Shown in pieces: positions 7,791 to 15,562 of a stretch of 64,000 bases of DNA. This stretch comes from Mycobacterium sp. E3198 (lineage in GTDB: Bacteria; Actinomycetota; Actinomycetes; Mycobacteriales; Mycobacteriaceae). Below the pieces are notes generated by a model. That model saw only the letters and a list, made by a program, of their open reading frames with translations, was not told where the DNA came from and made no database searches. Positions within the stretch are counted from its first letter, which is position 1; each line of letters starts with the position of its first letter. The stretch is taken from assembly GCF_001667015.1 (NCBI RefSeq), contig NZ_LZIS01000266.1, forward strand, positions 1-64,000, written 5' to 3'. A program made the position numbers and the translations under genes.

Positions 7791-7820
7791 ACGTTACGGA
7801 GCGGCGCAACCCAAAGTCAA
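7791..7820 (-). promoter_or_regulatory. SigA-type promoter for the SDR-cyclase-IclR operon
   Basis: On the minus strand TTGACT (7815-7820) and TAACGT (7791-7796) are 18 bases apart, in the 138-base gap after der. The start would fall near 7784, inside the dyad, about 46 bases before the SDR ATG. Confidence 0.5.
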
Positions 7821-7876
7821 CGCTTCATCCTGTGATATAGCTTTCATCGCCCGCATTGCGGGAAATAAATGCAGAT

Positions 7877-9277
7877 TTAGCGGCGCTTGGCTCCGCGCTT
7901 CTCCCGCACCCGCACGTTGATCCGGATCGGACTGCCCTCGAATCCGAACGTCTCGCGCAGCCGCCGCTCCAGGAACCGCCGGTAGCCGGCCTCGAGGAAA
8001 CCGGTCGTAAAGAGCACGAACGTCGGCGGGCGGGCGGTGGCCTGGGTGGCGAACAGGATGCGCGGCTGCTTGCCGCCGCGCACCGGCGGCGGCGTGGCCG
8101 CGACCACTTCCTTGATCCAGGAGTTCAAAGGGCCGGTCCCGATCCGCGTGTCCCACGACTCCAGCGCGGTCTCCATGGCCGGCACCAGCTTCTGCACCGC
8201 GCGGCCCGTCTTGGCGGAGATGTTGACCCGCTGCGCCCACCGCAGCTGCGCCAGCTCGCGGTCGATCTCGCGCTCCAGCAGCTCGCGGCGGTCCTCGTCG
8301 ACCAGGTCCCACTTGTTGAACGCCAGCACCAGCGCCCGGCCGGCCTCGATCACCATCGACAGCACCCGCTGGTCCTGTTCGGTCAGGGTCTGCGACGCGT
8401 CGATCAGCACGACCACCACCTCGGCCGCATCGATGGCCGAGTGCGTGCGCACCGACGCGTAGAACTCGTGACCGCTGGCCTGCCCCACCTTGCGCCGCAG
8501 GCCCGCGGTGTCGACGAACCGCCACACCTTGCCGCCCAGCTCGATGAGCGAGTCGACCGGATCCACCGTCGTCCCGGCGACATCGTGCACCACCGAACGC
8601 TGGTCGCCCGCAAGCTTGTTCAGCAGCGAGCTCTTGCCCACGTTGGGCTTGCCGACCAGCGCCACCCGCCGCGGCCCACCCGCCGCCGGCGCCGCCTCCG
8701 ACACTTCGGGCAGCGCGGCCAGCACCTCGTCGAGCAGATCGGCGACGCCGCGGCCGTGCATCGCGCTGATCGCGTGCGGCTGACCGAGCCCCAGCGACCA
8801 CAACTCCGCGACGTCGGACTCGGCCTTCTCGCTGTCAACCTTGTTGGCCGCCAGGAAAACCGGCTTGCCCGAGCGCAGCAGGATGCGCGCGGCGGCCTCG
8901 TCGGCCCCCGTGGCGCCGACGGTCGCGTCGACCACCAGGATCACCGCGTCGGCGGTGCGCATGGCCACCGACGCCTGCTCGGCCACCAGCTGCTGCAGGC
9001 CCTTGGCGTCGGGCTCCCATCCGCCGGTGTCCTGCACGACGAACCGGCGCCCGGTCCACAGCGCGTCGTAGGAGACGCGGTCGCGCGTCACGCCGGGGAT
9101 GTCCTGCACCACCGCCTCGCGGCGGCCCAGGATCCGGTTCACCAGGGTTGACTTGCCGACGTTGGGCCGCCCCACCACCGCAACGACGGGCGCGGGCCCG
9201 GCCTCCTCGAAATCCTCAACCCCGGAATCGACTGCTTCCCAGTCGCTTTCGTCGACCCAGGTGCCGTCCTGCGTCAC
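7877..9277 (-). CDS. der: Ribosome-biogenesis GTPase Der (EngA)
   Basis: 466 residues with two tandem GTPase domains and a C-terminal KH-like domain, the normal Der plan. First domain: GRPNVGKST (about 37-45), DTGG and NKVD. Second: GKPNVGKSS (about 209-217), DTAG and NKWD. The C-terminal domain starts after about 385 and ends in a basic tail (REKRGAKRR). Der acts in late assembly of the 50S subunit. The ATG overlaps the cmk stop (ATGA), and it is the last gene of the ParA-scp-rluB-cmk-der operon. The N-terminal 30 residues are acidic, as in mycobacterial orthologues (Rv1713). Confidence 0.97.
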   Translation of the reverse strand: MTQDGTWVDESDWEAVDSGVEDFEEAGPAPVVAVVGRPNVGKSTLVNRILGRREAVVQDIPGVTRDRVSYDALWTGRRFVVQDTGGWEPDAKGLQQLVAEQASVAMRTADAVILVVDATVGATGADEAAARILLRSGKPVFLAANKVDSEKAESDVAELWSLGLGQPHAISAMHGRGVADLLDEVLAALPEVSEAAPAAGGPRRVALVGKPNVGKSSLLNKLAGDQRSVVHDVAGTTVDPVDSLIELGGKVWRFVDTAGLRRKVGQASGHEFYASVRTHSAIDAAEVVVVLIDASQTLTEQDQRVLSMVIEAGRALVLAFNKWDLVDEDRRELLEREIDRELAQLRWAQRVNISAKTGRAVQKLVPAMETALESWDTRIGTGPLNSWIKEVVAATPPPVRGGKQPRILFATQATARPPTFVLFTTGFLEAGYRRFLERRLRETFGFEGSPIRINVRVREKRGAKRR

Positions 9278-9957
9278 CGCACGGCCCCGCTTTTCTGCCG
9301 GACCAACTCGAGCAAATGCGCGACCACCTGCGCCTCGGTCATGTCGCTGGTGTCGACGACCACCGCATCCGGCGCCGCGCGCAGCGGCGACACCGCCCGG
9401 GTCGAATCGAGGTGGTCGCGGCGACGCACGTCGGCCAGCACGCCGTCATAGTCATCGGCCAAACCCGCCGCGACGTTCTGGTCGTTGCGCCGCCTGGCCC
9501 GGGTTTCGGCCGAGGCAGTGAGGAAGATCTTCACCGGCGCGTCGGGCAGGACGACGGTGCCGATGTCGCGGCCCTCGACGACGACGCTGCCCGGACCGTC
9601 GGCCATTGACCGCTGCAGCTCCACCAGCCGGGCGCGCACGGCCGGCACCGACGACACCGCCGAGACCGCGCGGGTGACCTCGTCGCCGCGGATCTCGACC
9701 GAAACGTCTTCCCCGGCAAGGTAACACCGGTCCGCGTCGGGGTCGTAGCTGACGGACAGCCGCACCCGCGCCGCCACCGACTCGACGGCCTCGGCATCAC
9801 CAGGGTCGACCCCGGTGCGCAGCACCGCCAGCGTCACCATCCGGTACATCGCCCCGGTGTCCAAATAACGGGCACCCAGGCCGCGCGCCAAACCCTTCGA
9901 CACCGAGGACTTCCCGGTCCCCGCCGGGCCGTCGATGGCAACGACAACACCCGTCAC
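9274..9957 (-). CDS. cmk: Cytidylate kinase
   Basis: 227 residues from the GTG at 9957, which overlaps the rluB stop (GTGA). P-loop GPAGTGKSSVSKGLA at about 9-23, the CMP-binding region with YLDTGAMYR and GRDIGTVV, and the lid motif ARRRNDQ are all present. It phosphorylates CMP and dCMP for nucleotide synthesis. The frame upstream of 9957 is open, but the overlap and the family length fix the start. Confidence 0.96.
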   Translation of the reverse strand: MTGVVVAIDGPAGTGKSSVSKGLARGLGARYLDTGAMYRMVTLAVLRTGVDPGDAEAVESVAARVRLSVSYDPDADRCYLAGEDVSVEIRGDEVTRAVSAVSSVPAVRARLVELQRSMADGPGSVVVEGRDIGTVVLPDAPVKIFLTASAETRARRRNDQNVAAGLADDYDGVLADVRRRDHLDSTRAVSPLRAAPDAVVVDTSDMTEAQVVAHLLELVRQKSGAVR

Positions 9958-10700
9958 AACCCGACCGCCTTGTACAGCGAACCGACCTCGTCGCGCCGCA
10001 AGGCCCGGATGCTGCCCGGGCGCTGCTCCCCCAGCGACACCGCCCCGATGTCGGTACGCACCAGCGCCTCGACCGGGAAACCGGCCGCGCCCAGCAGCCG
10101 GCGCACGATGCGGTTGCGTCCCTCGTGCAATGTCAACCGCACCAACGTCTTTCCCGGAATGGCATCCACGACCGCGAAGTCGTCGACCCGCGCCGGCCCG
10201 TCCTCCAGCTCGATCCCGGCGCGCAGCTTCTTGCCCAGCCCCCGCGGCACGGTCCCGGCCACCGTCGCCAGATACGTCTTGGGCACCTCGTGGGAGGGGT
10301 GCATCAGCCGGTGCGCCAGCTCGCCGTCGTTGGTCAGCAGGATCAGGCCCTCGGTGTCCGCGTCCAACCGGCCGACGTGAAACAGCTTCTTGGTCCCGCG
10401 AACCCGGCGCTCGACCAAATCGCCGATGCACGGCCGGCCCCGATCATCCGACATGGTCGAGTGCATGCCGCGCGGCTTGTTCAGGGCGAAATACACCAGC
10501 GAGTCGTCGACGACCACCCGCGCGCCGTCAACGCGGATCACCGAGGCGTCCGGGTCGACCCGGGTGCCCAGTTCGGTCACGACCGCACCGTCCACCTCGA
10601 CGCGGCCATCGACGATCAACTTCTCGGCGGCCCGCCGCGACGCAATTCCGGCCTGGGACAAGACTTTTTGCAGCCGGACCCCTTCAGATTCGGCCATCAA
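9954..10700 (-). CDS. rluB: 23S rRNA pseudouridine synthase (RluB type)
   Basis: 248 residues. An N-terminal S4 RNA-binding domain (about 8-60; RLQKVLSQAGIASRR) precedes a pseudouridine synthase domain with the catalytic Asp in GRLDADTEGL and the LTLHEGRNRIVRRL motif typical of the RluB/RluE/RsuA group. It modifies the 23S rRNA helix near the peptidyl transferase centre. The start ATG overlaps the scpB stop, with a second ATG directly after it. Translationally coupled at both ends. Confidence 0.94.
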   Translation of the reverse strand: MMAESEGVRLQKVLSQAGIASRRAAEKLIVDGRVEVDGAVVTELGTRVDPDASVIRVDGARVVVDDSLVYFALNKPRGMHSTMSDDRGRPCIGDLVERRVRGTKKLFHVGRLDADTEGLILLTNDGELAHRLMHPSHEVPKTYLATVAGTVPRGLGKKLRAGIELEDGPARVDDFAVVDAIPGKTLVRLTLHEGRNRIVRRLLGAAGFPVEALVRTDIGAVSLGEQRPGSIRALRRDEVGSLYKAVGL

Positions 10701-11392
10701 TCCTTGTCCACGTCGAAGGACAGCGACTCCTCGGAGGCCGAACCGCCCGCGAGTTTGATGAATCGTGGCTCGCTGTCCAGGGATTCGCTCAAGTCCTCGA
10801 TCGTGTCGACGTCGGGAAGCAGCGGCGCGATGTCGGGTAAGTCGGCCAGCGACGTCAACCCCAGCCGCTCCAGGAACAGCTCGGTGGTGGCGAACGTCGT
10901 GGCGCCGGTGTCGTCGTCGACGCCGGCCTCGGTGATCAGGCCGCGCGCCAGCAGCGTGCGCATGACGGCGTCGACGTTGACGCCGCGCACCGCGCTGACC
11001 CGCGCGCGCGTCACGGGCTGCCGATAGGCGACCACGGCCAGCGTCTCCAGCGCGGCCCGGGTGAGCTTGGATCGCGCGCCGTCCAGCAGCAGCTTCTCCA
11101 CGTACGGCGCGAACCGGGCGCGGGTGTACATCCGCCAGCCCTCGCTGTTTTGCCGCAGGTCGATGCCGCTGTCGCGCTGGGTGAGTTCCTCGGCCATCTG
11201 CTGCAGCCTGGCGGCGATGCGGTAGACGGGCTGCCCGGTGGCCGCGCCCAGCGCCTCGGCGGTGACCGGGGTGTCCACCACCAGCAACAGCGCCTCCAGC
11301 ACGGAGCCGAGTTCGTCGGCGTCCATCGGCGCCGCCTCGGCGATCTCCGGGATGCCGTAGTCCAGATCGATCTCGGGCAGTTCTTCAGTCAT
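10697..11392 (-). CDS. scpB: Segregation and condensation protein ScpB
   Basis: 231 residues from the ATG at 11392 (MTEELPEID), overlapping the scpA stop by four bases. Two winged-helix domains (about 28-200) with the ScpB signature LAVVAYRQPVTRARVSAVRG. It forms the SMC-ScpAB condensin that organises and separates the chromosome. The acidic C-terminal extension (about 200-231) is common in actinobacteria. The longer open frame upstream of 11392 is the antisense-free part of scpA and is not used. Confidence 0.95.
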   Translation of the reverse strand: MTEELPEIDLDYGIPEIAEAAPMDADELGSVLEALLLVVDTPVTAEALGAATGQPVYRIAARLQQMAEELTQRDSGIDLRQNSEGWRMYTRARFAPYVEKLLLDGARSKLTRAALETLAVVAYRQPVTRARVSAVRGVNVDAVMRTLLARGLITEAGVDDDTGATTFATTELFLERLGLTSLADLPDIAPLLPDVDTIEDLSESLDSEPRFIKLAGGSASEESLSFDVDKD

Positions 11393-12189
11393 TCGTCCCG
11401 CACTTCTACCGGACGCTCCCCGGTCCACGAAATTTGGAGCACGCCAAGCGGCTCTGACTGGTCGAATGCTACCGTCCGGCTCCGATACAGCTCGAGCAGC
11501 GCGAGGAAGCGCCCGACGACCTCCATCGGCGCCGCACAGTCGGCGACCAGCTCGGAAAACGTCGCCCACTGGCCGCTGCCGCGGGCTTCCAGGATCGCCA
11601 GCAGCTTCTCGGCCTGCTCGGGGACCGAGACCTGCAGCTCGTGCAGGTGACCGATGGCCACCGTCGGGACCGGGCGCGGCGTGAACGCGACCGCGGCGAT
11701 CTGCGCGAACCGCTCGGCGTCGACGCCGAGCATCACCTCGGGGAGCAGCTCGGTGAACCGGTCCTCCAGCGACACCGCGCGCGGATAGCTGCGCAGGGCG
11801 GCAGCCTCCAGCTCGGCGAACATCTCCGCGACGTGCTTGAAGGCGCGGTATTGCAGCAGCCGGGCGAACAGCAGGTCGCGCACCTCGAGCAGCGCCAGGT
11901 CGTCGTCGTCGTCGACCTGCCCGGCCGGCAGCAGGCGGGCGGCCTTGAGGTCGAGCAGCGTCGCGGCGATCACCAGGAACGCCGTGGTCTCCTCCAGGCC
12001 CAGCTGGGAGCCGATCGCCTTGGTGTAGGCGATGAAGTCGTCGGTGACCTGGTGCAGCGCCACCTCGGTGACGTCGAGGCGATGGGCGAAGATCAGCTGC
12101 AGCAGCAGGTCGAACGGCCCCTCGAAGTTGGTCAGGCGGACCTGGAAGCCGGTCTGGGGTGGCGCCTCACCGTTGGCGGTTGAGTTCAC
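11389..12189 (-). CDS. scpA: Segregation and condensation protein ScpA
   Basis: 266 residues from the GTG at 12189 overlapping the upstream ParA-like stop. The kleisin N-terminus FQVRLTNFEGPFDLLLQLI (about 14-32) binds SMC, a helical and acidic linker (DDDDDL) follows, and a C-terminal winged helix closes the ring. It bridges ScpB and SMC. Coupled to both neighbours by 4-base overlaps. Confidence 0.95.
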   Translation of the reverse strand: MNSTANGEAPPQTGFQVRLTNFEGPFDLLLQLIFAHRLDVTEVALHQVTDDFIAYTKAIGSQLGLEETTAFLVIAATLLDLKAARLLPAGQVDDDDDLALLEVRDLLFARLLQYRAFKHVAEMFAELEAAALRSYPRAVSLEDRFTELLPEVMLGVDAERFAQIAAVAFTPRPVPTVAIGHLHELQVSVPEQAEKLLAILEARGSGQWATFSELVADCAAPMEVVGRFLALLELYRSRTVAFDQSEPLGVLQISWTGERPVEVRDE

Positions 12190-13052
12190 GCGCCGAATCG
12201 GTGGATGAACTCGCGGGCCAGCGCGCGGTAGGCGACGGCGCCGGTCGATTTGGGCGCCCAGGTGGTGATGGGCTCGCCCGCCACGCTGGTCTCCGGGAAC
12301 CGGACGGTCCGGGTGATCACGGTGTCGAACACCAGGTCCCCGAACCGCTCCACGACGCGGGCCATCACCTCGCGCGAGTTGACCGTCCGCGGGTCGTAGC
12401 GGGTGAGCAGGATGCCGCTGATCTCCAGCTTCGGGTTGAGCCGGTCGCGCACCTTGTCGACGGTGTCGGTGAGCAGCGCCAGGCCGCGCAGCGAGAAGTA
12501 CTCGCACTCGGTGGGGATCACCACGCCGTCCGAGCAGGCCAGCCCGTTGACGGTGAGCAGGCCCAGCGACGGCTGGCAGTCGATCAGGACGTAGTCGTAG
12601 CGGTCCAGCACCGGATACAGCGCGCGGCCCAGGGTCTGTTCGCGGCCGACCTCGTTGACCAGCTGGATCTCGGCGGCCGACAGGTCGATGTTGCTGGGCA
12701 CCAGGTCCATGTGGTTGACCCGCGTCTTGAGCAGCACGTCATCGATCGACACCCGCGGCTCGACCAGCACGTTGTGGATCGTCTTCTCCAGCTCGTAGTG
12801 CGGCACGCCCAGGCCGGCGGACAGCGCGCCCTGCGGGTCCATGTCCACCAACAGCACGCGCCTGCCGTACTCGGCGAGCGCGGCACCGAGGTTGATCGTC
12901 GAGGTGGTCTTCCCGACGCCGCCCTTCTGGTTGCACATCGCGACGACCTTGGCCGGGCCGTGCGAGGTGCGCGGCGTCGGCTCGGGGATCGCCCGCGGCG
13001 GGCGTCCCGTCAAGCCGATCTCGACGCCGTTGTCCGGGTGCTCGGTCATCAC
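12186..13052 (-). CDS. ParA/Soj-family chromosome partitioning ATPase (Rv1708-like)
   Basis: 288 residues; GTG at 13052 followed directly by ATG at 13049, either of which may serve. Deviant Walker A KGGVGKTT (about 43-50), LLVDMDPQGAL and DYVLIDCQPSLG identify the ParA family. There is no ParB partner beside it. Instead it leads the scpA-scpB operon, a conserved arrangement in actinobacteria, so it probably works with the SMC complex rather than as the oriC ParA. A TAGACT -10-like element lies about 40 bases upstream on the minus strand. Confidence 0.92.
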   Translation of the reverse strand: MMTEHPDNGVEIGLTGRPPRAIPEPTPRTSHGPAKVVAMCNQKGGVGKTTSTINLGAALAEYGRRVLLVDMDPQGALSAGLGVPHYELEKTIHNVLVEPRVSIDDVLLKTRVNHMDLVPSNIDLSAAEIQLVNEVGREQTLGRALYPVLDRYDYVLIDCQPSLGLLTVNGLACSDGVVIPTECEYFSLRGLALLTDTVDKVRDRLNPKLEISGILLTRYDPRTVNSREVMARVVERFGDLVFDTVITRTVRFPETSVAGEPITTWAPKSTGAVAYRALAREFIHRFGA

Positions 13053-13248
13053 GCCCGGCGTGTTCGAGAGGTGAACATCGCTCGAAAGTCTAACGGCTTC
13101 GCGCAGTTAAACCGGGCGCCGCGCGGGCGAGTCACCAGCGAATATGGCCGGAAATCACTGGTGAAACGCCCCTTTGCGCGCAGGGTTAACTTCAGTCACA
13201 CCAGCAACATTCGGGGGGCGGCGGCGGCCCGCACTATCTTTGGTCCTC

Positions 13249-14001
13249 ATGGACCTCAAGCGACGACTCCCCATCCTGCGGTGGTCGGTGTGGCGGATGG
13301 CCGCCGGGAACCGCAACATCACCACCACGGGCCAGATCGGCGACGGGCGCGAGGCCGCCGCGGTCGAATACGTCCTGCGCAACGCCCGCGCGGGCGACGT
13401 CGACGACGTGCTGGCCACCATCGACAAGTTCGCCTACGAGAAGTCGATGCTGATCAACGTCGGCGACGAGAAGGGCCTGCTGCTCGACGCGGCGGTGCGG
13501 CGCGCCGATCCCGCGCTGGCGCTCGAGCTGGGCACCTACTGCGGCTACGGCGCGCTGCGGATCGCCCGCGCCGCCCCGACGGCGAAGGTGTACTCCGTCG
13601 AGCTCGCCGAGGCCAACGCGGCCAACGCCCGGCGGATCTGGGAACACGCCGGTGTCGCCGACCGGGTGACGTGCGTCGTCGGGACCATCGGCGACGGCGG
13701 GCATACGCTCGACGCGCTGGCGAGCGAGCATGGATTCGCTTCCGGCGCACTCGATTTCGCGTTCCTGGACCACGACAAGGACGCCTACCTGAACGACCTG
13801 ATGAGCATCCTCGACCGCGGCTGGCTGCGCCCGGGCGCGATCGTGGTCGCCGACAACGTCCGGATTCCCGGCGCCCCCAAATACCGCGAGTACATGCGCC
13901 GCCAGCAGGGCAAGCAGTGGAACACCGTCGAGCACAAGGCGCATTTGGAATACCAGTCGCTGGTGTCCGACCTGGTGCTCGAGTCCGAATACCTGGGCTA
14001 G
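13249..14001 (+). CDS. SAM-dependent O-methyltransferase, catechol type (Rv1703c-like)
   Basis: 250 residues from the ATG at 13249. SAM-binding motif LELGTYCGYGALRIA (about 85-99), acidic SVEL, and the metal-binding/catalytic LDHDKDAY (about 171-178) and ADNV match the COMT-like class I methyltransferases. The natural acceptor is unknown; members methylate catechols with Mg. It is transcribed toward xerD, leaving two bases between the stops. TATCTT at 13235-13240, eight bases before the ATG, would give an almost leaderless mRNA. The 196 bases between 13053 and 13248 hold the two divergent promoters and nothing else I can see. Confidence 0.88.
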   Translation: MDLKRRLPILRWSVWRMAAGNRNITTTGQIGDGREAAAVEYVLRNARAGDVDDVLATIDKFAYEKSMLINVGDEKGLLLDAAVRRADPALALELGTYCGYGALRIARAAPTAKVYSVELAEANAANARRIWEHAGVADRVTCVVGTIGDGGHTLDALASEHGFASGALDFAFLDHDKDAYLNDLMSILDRGWLRPGAIVVADNVRIPGAPKYREYMRRQQGKQWNTVEHKAHLEYQSLVSDLVLESEYLG

Positions 14002-14003
14002 GC

Positions 14004-14942
14004 CTATTGAGCGCGCGGGTGCGCCCCGACCCACACTTCGCGCAGCGCGTGCACAGTGACCAGCGTGTAGATCTGCGTCGTCGTCACCGAGGCGTGCCCG
14101 AGTAGCTCCTGCACGACGCGGACGTCCGCGCCGCCCTCGAGCAGGTGGGTCGCGAAGGAGTGGCGCAACATGTGCGGCGACACCCCGGAGGTGATGCCGG
14201 CGCGCTCGGCGGCGTCCTGCAGCACCTGCCACGCGCTTTGCCGCGACAGCCGGCCGCCGCGGGCGTTGAGGAAGATGGCGGGCGTGCCGCGGCCGCGGCG
14301 CGCCAGGTCGGGGCGGCCGCGCACCAGGTACGCGTCCAGCGCCTGCACGGCGGGCCGGCCGATCGGCACCAGCCGCTGCTTGCCGCCCTTGCCGCGCAGC
14401 AACACCGACCGCGCCTCGGTGTCGATGTCGTCGACGTCGAGGCCGACGGCCTCGGAGATCCGAGATCCCGTGGAGTACAACAACTCCAGCAGCGCGCGGT
14501 TGCGCAACGTCAGCGGGCCGTCGCTCGCACCGTCGCCGCCGGCACCCTCCAGCAGCGCCAGCACCTGGTCGATGGTCAGGCTCTTGGGGAGCCGACGACC
14601 CGGGGTTGGGGGGCGCACAGCCCGCGCCACGTCGAGTTCGGCCAGCCCTTCGGCGGCGGCGAACCGGTGCAGGCCGCGCACCGCGATCAGCGCCCGCGCC
14701 GCCGACACCGCGGACAGGGCGGCCGTCCCGTTGTCGGGGTCGCCGCGGCGCAGCGCCACCAGGAACTCGCTGACGTCGTCCTCGCCGACCTTGGCCAGGT
14801 CGTGAATGCCGCGGTCGGACAAGTGCTTGCTGTAGCGGCGCAGGTCGCGTTGATAGGAGGTCAGCGTGTTCTTCGCGACGCCCCGCTCGATCGTCAGGTG
14901 GTCGAGGTAGCCCTGCAGTTGCGTGTCGAGGGCGGCCGTCAT
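14004..14942 (-). CDS. xerD: Site-specific tyrosine recombinase XerD
   Basis: 312 residues. N-terminal core-binding SAM-like domain (about 8-95; YLDHLTIERGVAKNTL) and C-terminal catalytic domain with the Arg of TGSRISEAVGL, HMLRHSFATHLL, LLGHASVTTTQIY and the nucleophilic Tyr. It resolves chromosome dimers at dif together with XerC. Its ATG overlaps the Nudix stop (ATGA). Orthologue of Rv1701. Confidence 0.95.
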   Translation of the reverse strand: MTAALDTQLQGYLDHLTIERGVAKNTLTSYQRDLRRYSKHLSDRGIHDLAKVGEDDVSEFLVALRRGDPDNGTAALSAVSAARALIAVRGLHRFAAAEGLAELDVARAVRPPTPGRRLPKSLTIDQVLALLEGAGGDGASDGPLTLRNRALLELLYSTGSRISEAVGLDVDDIDTEARSVLLRGKGGKQRLVPIGRPAVQALDAYLVRGRPDLARRGRGTPAIFLNARGGRLSRQSAWQVLQDAAERAGITSGVSPHMLRHSFATHLLEGGADVRVVQELLGHASVTTTQIYTLVTVHALREVWVGAHPRAQ

Positions 14943-15562
14943 TGCGCGGCCTTACGCGCCGCGAACGCGGTCGGCTTGTCGATCCAGGGGCTGTCCGCCG
15001 GGCGGGGCTGCGCGACGCCGTCGGTCACCGCGTGGGCGGCCAGAATCCCCGCCACCGCAATGGCATTGACGATCTCGCCGCTGAGTACCTTGCGGGTGGC
15101 CTCCGCGAGCGGATACCACTCCAGCGTCATGTCGGCCTCTTCGTCGTGCGCCTCGGGGCGGTCCACCAGGGTGAGCCCGGTGGCCAGGTAGACGCGCACC
15201 GATTCGTCGCTGAAGCCGGGCGTGGAGTCGAGGTCGACGAGCACCCGCCAGGTGTCGGCCTGCAGCCCGGCCTCCTCGTGCAGCTCCCGGGCGGCGGTCA
15301 GCTGGGCGGGCTCGCCGCCGACGTCGAGCAGCCCGGCGGGCAGCTCCCACAGCCGGCGGCCGAACGCGTGGCGGTACTGATAGACCATCGGGATGTTGCC
15401 GTCGTCGTCCATGGCCACCACGGCCACCGCGCCGAAGTGCTCGACGACCTCCCGGGTGACGAGCTTGCCGCCGGGCATCCGGACCTGATCGCGGCGCAGC
15501 GCGAAAATCTTTCCGGTGTGCAGCGTTTCGGATGACGCCGTCTCGAAGACGTGCTCAGCCAC
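14939..15562 (-). CDS. Nudix hydrolase, ADP-ribose pyrophosphatase type (Rv1700-like)
   Basis: 207 residues from a GTG at 15562 that lies inside the last codons of pyrG. A complete Nudix box is visible (GLLDVGGEPAQL then ARELHEEAGL at about 78-100). The preceding WELPAG fits ADP-ribose pyrophosphatases. Rv1700 hydrolyses ADP-ribose to AMP and ribose 5-phosphate. It overlaps pyrG by eight bases and xerD by four, so the three are co-transcribed. Confidence 0.92.
   Translation of the reverse strand: MAEHVFETASSETLHTGKIFALRRDQVRMPGGKLVTREVVEHFGAVAVVAMDDDGNIPMVYQYRHAFGRRLWELPAGLLDVGGEPAQLTAARELHEEAGLQADTWRVLVDLDSTPGFSDESVRVYLATGLTLVDRPEAHDEEADMTLEWYPLAEATRKVLSGEIVNAIAVAGILAAHAVTDGVAQPRPADSPWIDKPTAFAARKAAQ

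Noticed and set aside
7844..7862. Small hairpin after der (cccgc/gcggg)
   Set aside because: Only a five-base stem over a three-base loop; too short to call a terminator.
12159..14105. Long plus-strand open frame of 648 codons
   Set aside because: It runs antisense through the ParA-like gene and then out of frame through the methyltransferase gene. It is rich in Arg, Gly and His runs typical of GC-rich shadow frames and has no domain.
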